This document shows positions 5,682 through 8,624 of a stretch of DNA of 8,624 nucleotides, piece by piece. This stretch comes from Candidatus Levyibacteriota bacterium (GTDB taxonomy: Bacteria; Patescibacteriota; Microgenomatia; Levybacterales; GWA1-39-11). The position numbers were made by a program, and so were the translations under genes. The notes beneath the pieces were generated by a model. The model saw only the letters and a list, made by a program, of their open reading frames with translations, had not been told where the DNA came from and searched no databases. Each line of letters starts with the position of its first letter. The first letter of the stretch is position 1. The stretch covers positions 1 through 8,624 of the forward strand of contig JACQKO010000057.1 of the NCBI GenBank assembly GCA_016204525.1, written 5' to 3'.

Positions 5682-5726
5682 CAACGGGGCCCCCAAAATT
5701 TAAAATTTTGGGGACAAACAACGGGG
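5682..5726. repeat. 23-bp palindrome flanked by 8-bp direct repeats, upstream of tRNA-Pro
   Basis: CCCCAAAATTT (5691-5701), one central A (5702), and its exact reverse complement AAATTTTGGGG (5703-5713) form a perfect 11-bp inverted repeat. CAACGGGG occurs just before it (5682-5689) and again at 5719-5726, where its last five bases are the first five of the tRNA. No U-run follows on either strand, so it is unlikely to be a simple intrinsic terminator. Confidence 0.8.
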
Positions 5727-5792
5727 TGTAGTTTAACGGTAGAATGCGCGGCTGGGGGTCGTGCGGCTGGGGTTCGACTCCCCGCACCCCGA
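5722..5792 (+). tRNA. tRNA-Pro, anticodon GGG
   Basis: A 71-nt cloverleaf can be folded by hand. The acceptor stem is CGGGGTG (5722-5728) with CACCCCG (5785-5791) and discriminator A5792. The D arm is GTTT/GAAT. The anticodon stem is CGCGG/TCGTG around the loop CTGGGGG, placing anticodon GGG at 5754-5756. The T arm is TGGGG/CCCCG with loop TTCGACT. The C1-G72 pair, A73 and G37 are the known bacterial tRNA-Pro identity features, which supports the assignment beyond the anticodon. It reads CCC and CCU codons. No CCA is encoded (CAA follows), so a CCA-adding enzyme is required. The 3' end lies 3 nt from the stop codon of the convergent gene at 5796. T-runs at 5802-5807 and 5811-5817 could end the transcript. 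Confidence 0.95.
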
Positions 5793-5795
5793 CAA

Positions 5796-6011
5796 CTAGC
5801 GTTTTTTGAGTTTTTTTGCGAGGAATTCTGCGGCTTTTTCCAAATCCTGGCGTTCAATCATTAGTCTAAATCTAGCCGGAACGCCGAATTTTTGAATGGG
5901 AATTCCAAATAGTTTGTCTTCCGAAATTGTGGTTTTAAACCCGCCTTCTTTTAACGCCTCCTGGGCTAATTCAGCTTCCCTTCTCGTCCTAAAAATCCTA
6001 ATCCACACCAT
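5796..6011 (-). CDS. DUF2007-like small protein
   Basis: A 71-residue soluble protein with an alpha-beta pattern: strand VWIRIFRT, helix RREAELAQEALKEGGF, strands KTTISED and ARFRLMI, and a final helix ERQDLEKAAEFLAKKLKKR. This is the arrangement of the DUF2007 (putative signal-transducing protein) family, in which the two ends read roughly Y.T....EAE.....L...GI and V...DLE.A..IL. Function is unknown. The middle block FGIPIQKFGVPARF is more divergent than usual. ATG 6011 overlaps the TAA of the upstream gene by one base (TAATG), so the two are translationally coupled. Its C-terminal Lys-rich codons are the T-runs that follow the tRNA on the other strand. Confidence 0.7.
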   Translation of the reverse strand: MVWIRIFRTRREAELAQEALKEGGFKTTISEDKLFGIPIQKFGVPARFRLMIERQDLEKAAEFLAKKLKKR

Positions 6012-6544
6012 TATTTCGAGGCGTTAATTTCTACTGCACTTGCGTCCTTGATGGTTAGTGTTTGTCCGCAGGAATCATAGTCTCCGGTGGCAATAACTTG
6101 AAAATTATTATATTGCGAAAAATTAACTTCTTTTGAATAGGGGAGTCTTATTACAAAGCTATCTTCCCGAATTAACACAGTTCGATTATAAATAGGTTTT
6201 GGATTAAACCAATCAAGGATGTTCGAAATAATTGGCAGACCGTCCGGTTCTTTTTCTTGAACATTTAATATTTTTAATGTCCCAATTTGCGTTTGAATTC
6301 CTTTATCGCAAAGGATTCTTCCTCCGCCAAGCACGCCGAAAACTCCAAGCGCAAGCGCCACCCCCGCAATTCCAAGCGAACCTTTTAGTGTAAACGAAAA
6401 AGCTTTTTGCCTCTTAATTTCTTCAAGTAGTTCCGTAATTCGGCGAAGAGGATTCCCTATATGAACATCCAAAAGATCATCTTTATTTTTTGAATAATGA
6501 ACATTCTCAGAAATAAACTTTTCGATCGCGTCCTTTTTTGCCAT
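6011..6544 (-). CDS. Single-pass membrane-anchored protein, unknown function
   Basis: I do not recognise a named family. The 177 residues start with a charged cytoplasmic segment (1-48) containing a probable short helix (RRITELLEEIKRQK, 34-47). One glycine-rich transmembrane segment follows at about 54-75. The remainder, about 100 residues, would lie outside. The outer part contains Cys79 just after the membrane and Cys159 in DYDSCGQTL, which could form a disulfide. Its strand-rich pattern (TLKILNVQ, RTVLIREDSFVIRL, NFQVIATGDYDS, TLTIKDAS) resembles a small beta-barrel such as an OB-fold, but this is a guess. It is divergent from recA across 69 bp and coupled to the DUF2007-like gene. The ATG at 6544 has no Shine-Dalgarno and could be leaderless. 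Confidence 0.75.
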   Translation of the reverse strand: MAKKDAIEKFISENVHYSKNKDDLLDVHIGNPLRRITELLEEIKRQKAFSFTLKGSLGIAGVALALGVFGVLGGGRILCDKGIQTQIGTLKILNVQEKEPDGLPIISNILDWFNPKPIYNRTVLIREDSFVIRLPYSKEVNFSQYNNFQVIATGDYDSCGQTLTIKDASAVEINASK

Positions 6545-6550
6545 AAGAAC

Positions 6551-6602
6551 ATTGTTGCACAGGTTTTGATCTATTGCAATTTATAATAAAGTTTTCTAAA
6601 AT
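6551..6602. promoter_or_regulatory. Divergent promoter pair with a shared palindromic -35
   Basis: TTGCAA at 6574-6579 is its own reverse complement and 4 of 6 to TTGACA. Rightward, 17 nt lie between it and TAAAAT (6597-6602, 5 of 6), predicting a recA start near 6608-6609, only about 5 nt before its ATG. Leftward, 17 nt lie between it and AACAAT (6556-6551), preceded by TGC (extended -10), which predicts a start at 6544, the first base of the ATG. A second rightward -10, TATAAT (6582-6587), exists but lacks a -35 at proper spacing; it would give a leader of about 20 nt. Confidence 0.45.
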
Positions 6603-6613
6603 GGGGCTAAATT

Positions 6614-7708
6614 ATGGCAAGAACATCGACTAAAACTCGATCGGGAAACGGGCCTTCGAAATCTCCTCAGTCGGAAAAACTTACTGCAATCTCAATGGCA
6701 ATGGAGCAAATTCAAAGACAATATGGTAAGGGCTCGATTATGAAATTTGGAGACGCCGCGCAGCATTTGGTGGTTGATGTAATTTCAACCGGCTCATTAG
6801 CATTAGATTTGGCGCTTGGTGTTGGGGGTCTTCCACGCGGAAGAATAATCGAAATTTACGGACCTGAGGCGTCCGGGAAAACCACCCTTGCGCTATCTGT
6901 GATTGCAGAAGCGCAAAAAAAGGGTGGGGTTGCGGCATTTATTGACGCTGAGCATGCCCTGGATCCACTCTGGGCCCAAACCATAGGAGTGAAACTTGAA
7001 GATCTATTAATCTCGCAGCCCGACACAGGTGAACAAGCGCTTGAAATTACCGAACAATTAATTCGATCCGGCGGAATCGACGTTATCGTTGTCGATTCAG
7101 TCGCAGCACTCGTCCCACGCGCAGAGATTGAAGGCGAGATGGGAGACGCAATGATGGGAATGCAGGCAAGGCTTATGTCGCAAGCTTTGCGAAAATTAAC
7201 CGCAGCGATTTCAAAAAGCAAAACAATAATTATATTTACAAATCAGCTAAGGCAAAAGATAGGTGTAATGTTTGGTAATCCTGAGACGACAACCGGAGGT
7301 ATGGCTTTAAAATTCTATGCATCTGTGCGTCTTGATACTAGAAAAATTGAAGTCTTGAAAGACGGAGATAAAGTTCTAGGAAGCCGAACAAGGGTAAAAA
7401 TCGTAAAAAATAAAGTGGCACCGCCATTTAGAGTCGCAGAATTCGATGTATTGGCACACGAAGGAATCTCAAAAGAAGGAAATATTTTAGACGTTGGAAT
7501 TGAAACAGGAGTAATTTCAAAAACCGGCGCATTCTTGCGTTACGGTGACTTAATGCTTGGCCAAGGAAAACTTGCGGCTGTAGCTTATATTCGCGAGAAT
7601 CCTGAAATTCAAAAGAAAATTGTTGTGCAAATTTTGGAGAAATCAAAAACCCAAAAACCCCTTATCGCGGTAGGCGTTGAAGAGAATGAGGAAGAAATTG
7701 CCACCTAA
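6614..7708 (+). CDS. recA: RecA recombinase
   Basis: A 364-residue RecA. The ATPase core shows Walker [10 protein letters not shown] (83-91), the catalytic-glutamate region [11 protein letters not shown] (108-118), Walker B VIVVDS (157-162), the [15 protein letters not shown] block (181-195) and [21 protein letters not shown] (209-229), which spans loop L2. The C-terminal region ends in an acidic tail ([10 protein letters not shown]), as in other RecA proteins. It forms filaments on single-stranded DNA and drives homologous recombination and repair. The N-terminus carries about 14 extra Ser/Thr/Lys-rich residues compared with E. coli RecA before the conserved GKGSIM (38-43). GGGG at 6603-6606 may act as a Shine-Dalgarno if transcription begins at the upstream -10. 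The last 23 bases overlap recX. No clear LexA-type operator is seen. Confidence 0.99.
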   Translation: MARTSTKTRSGNGPSKSPQSEKLTAISMAMEQIQRQYGKGSIMKFGDAAQHLVVDVISTGSLALDLALGVGGLPRGRIIEIYGPEASGKTTLALSVIAEAQKKGGVAAFIDAEHALDPLWAQTIGVKLEDLLISQPDTGEQALEITEQLIRSGGIDVIVVDSVAALVPRAEIEGEMGDAMMGMQARLMSQALRKLTAAISKSKTIIIFTNQLRQKIGVMFGNPETTTGGMALKFYASVRLDTRKIEVLKDGDKVLGSRTRVKIVKNKVAPPFRVAEFDVLAHEGISKEGNILDVGIETGVISKTGAFLRYGDLMLGQGKLAAVAYIRENPEIQKKIVVQILEKSKTQKPLIAVGVEENEEEIAT

Positions 7709-8165
7709 GCGGGACTCCGAAGAAAACCGCTCCCGAGCTTTTAATTGGTCTTTAAAATATCTTTCATATCGAGATCGAAGTGTCAAGGAAGTTTACGATT
7801 ATCTTGTTCGCAAGAACTTTGCGCAAGATACAATCAACGCAATTTTAAAAAAACTTGTAGATTTAAAGTTTTTAAACGATGAGGAATTCGCAAGGCAATG
7901 GATTGAATCACGCCAAAAACACAAAGGGAAAAGTAAATTTATTCTCAAAAATGAACTGCGTCTTAAAGGACTAAACGACGATGTGATCGAACCGCTTTTA
8001 AAAAAAGCGCAAGACGATTTAGAAACCGCCCAAATTCTGTTCGAAAAAAAGAAAAGAATACTAGGAAACCTACCAAAAGAAGAATTTAAAAAGAAAATAT
8101 CAGGTTTTCTACAGCGAAAAGGCTTCTCATTCGATATAATAAATAAATTGTTCCGAAGAGATTAA
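7686..8165 (+). CDS. recX: RecX family regulator of RecA
   Basis: A 159-residue basic, all-helical protein. Residues 16-62 ([30 protein letters not shown] through [19 protein letters not shown] at 58-76) match the RecX three-helix repeat: A...L..R..S..EL...L..K......I......L...GFL.DE.FA..W...R. Two further repeats follow more weakly, including [14 protein letters not shown] (83-96). RecX binds in the groove of the RecA filament and modulates its assembly. ATG 7686 is preferred over the in-frame TTG at 7677; AAGAG immediately upstream could serve as a weak Shine-Dalgarno. The start lies 23 nt inside recA, so the pair is translationally coupled. The stop overlaps that of the convergent rpsI. 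Confidence 0.92.
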   Translation: MRKKLPPKRDSEENRSRAFNWSLKYLSYRDRSVKEVYDYLVRKNFAQDTINAILKKLVDLKFLNDEEFARQWIESRQKHKGKSKFILKNELRLKGLNDDVIEPLLKKAQDDLETAQILFEKKKRILGNLPKEEFKKKISGFLQRKGFSFDIINKLFRRD

Positions 8166-8608
8166 CGCTTTGGACTTTGCTTTTTGCGACGGGCCTTGCC
8201 GCCCATTCCGACCTTTCTTCTTTCCCGTTTTCTAGCGTCTCGAGTTAGATAGCCGTGGTCCCGAAGAATTTTGTGAAATTTCTCGCGATCCAACTTATCA
8301 AGCACGCGCGCCATTCCCAAAATTACAGCATCTAATTGTCCATTCAATCCTCCGCCTTCAACTTTTATACTGAGGGGGTACTTTCCGCTTATGCCGGTGC
8401 TGAGTATAAATTTATTATAAATTGGAGCATAAGGACCAAACCTAAAATATTCCTGAATTGGCTTATTGTTTACTATTATGTCTCCCTTTTTAAGGCCAAC
8501 TCCATTAATCACCGCTTTCGCTGCATTATAAAGCCTGACACGAGCAACAGCTTCTCTTCGTCTCCCTACTGCAAAAACATATGACTTAACTGTTTGATTT
8601 CTCGGCAT
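8162..8608 (-). CDS. rpsI: Ribosomal protein uS9
   Basis: A 148-residue small-subunit ribosomal protein. Residues 10-26 (YVFAVGRRREAVARVRL) are the N-terminal S9 signature. VEGGGLNGQLDAVILGMAR (83-101) is the conserved GGG...GQ block. LTRDARKRERRKVGMGGKAR (121-140) and the final KR form the basic C-terminal tail that reaches the decoding centre and touches P-site tRNA. Its length is somewhat greater than the usual 130 residues, owing mainly to the N-terminus and the lysine-rich end. ATG 8608 has no Shine-Dalgarno. In most bacteria rplM precedes rpsI; a TAA just upstream (8623-8621 on the - strand) could be its stop, but too little sequence remains to say. It converges on recX with overlapping stop codons. 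Confidence 0.98.
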   Translation of the reverse strand: MPRNQTVKSYVFAVGRRREAVARVRLYNAAKAVINGVGLKKGDIIVNNKPIQEYFRFGPYAPIYNKFILSTGISGKYPLSIKVEGGGLNGQLDAVILGMARVLDKLDREKFHKILRDHGYLTRDARKRERRKVGMGGKARRKKQSPKR

Positions 8609-8624
8609 AGGGTAGATATATTAA

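Noticed and set aside
5691..5713. Palindrome as an intrinsic terminator
   Set aside because: The stem is AT-rich in the middle, and neither strand has a U-run after it. It lies downstream of a promoter and upstream of the tRNA, not at a gene end on the + strand.
5722..5792. tRNA-Gly identity suggested by the similar D-arm sequence
   Set aside because: The anticodon loop CTGGGGG gives GGG, and C1-G72, A73 and G37 are proline features.
6547..6558. GAACATTGTTGC as a LexA (SOS) box upstream of recA
   Set aside because: It does not fit GAACN4GTTC or the CTGT-N8-ACAG type, and it lies upstream of the predicted recA promoter elements.
1..8624. CRISPR array, rRNA, IS element or riboswitch
   Set aside because: No spaced direct repeats of CRISPR length, transposase-like ORF, rRNA segment or known riboswitch core is visible. 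The repeats found have 7-10 nt periods or are single hairpins.

Overview
This window looks like a piece of a streamlined, AT-rich bacterial chromosome, most likely from the Candidate Phyla Radiation (Patescibacteria, possibly Microgenomates). That assignment is inference. It rests on a transketolase split into two adjacent genes, a GxxExxY protein of the type common in these genomes, a tRNA without an encoded CCA tail, short uncharacterised membrane proteins, tight or overlapping gene spacing, and start codons that mostly lack a Shine-Dalgarno sequence. TGA appears to act as a normal stop (it ends the small membrane ORF inside an ATGA junction), which argues against the recoded Gracilibacteria/Absconditabacteria code.

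Positions 1-3467 (+ strand) hold the end of the N-terminal transketolase subunit, a small GxxExxY (PD-(D/E)xK-like) gene, the C-terminal transketolase subunit, and a GlcD/D-lactate-dehydrogenase-type FAD oxidoreductase. The GxxExxY gene sits between the two transketolase halves and is bracketed by four octamers on each side in inverted orientation. A second inverted short-period array, with 7-nt units, fills the gap between transketolase and the FAD enzyme. Positions 3468-3580 are a GC-rich, hairpin-forming, REP-like spacer between convergent genes.

Positions 3581-5627 (- strand) form a compact cluster. Read in transcription order it encodes a 57-residue two-helix protein, a roughly nine-helix membrane protein of unknown function, a pterin-4a-carbinolamine dehydratase and a DoxX-family membrane protein. 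The first gene has an extended -10 promoter, and DoxX appears to have its own promoter giving a leaderless transcript.

Positions 5628-5795 hold divergent promoter elements, a perfect 23-bp palindrome flanked by an 8-bp direct repeat, and a tRNA-Pro(GGG) on the + strand. Positions 5796-6544 (- strand) hold a single-pass membrane protein and a DUF2007-like protein. These diverge from recA-recX (6614-8165, +) across a 69-bp spacer in which both directions may share one palindromic -35 element. recX converges on rpsI (uS9, - strand) with the two stop codons overlapping.

Together the window mixes core functions (non-oxidative pentose phosphate metabolism, recombination, ribosome, tRNA) with redox and membrane genes. 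The most unusual signals are the short-period inverted repeat arrays in the intergenic regions, above all the one that encloses the GxxExxY gene.
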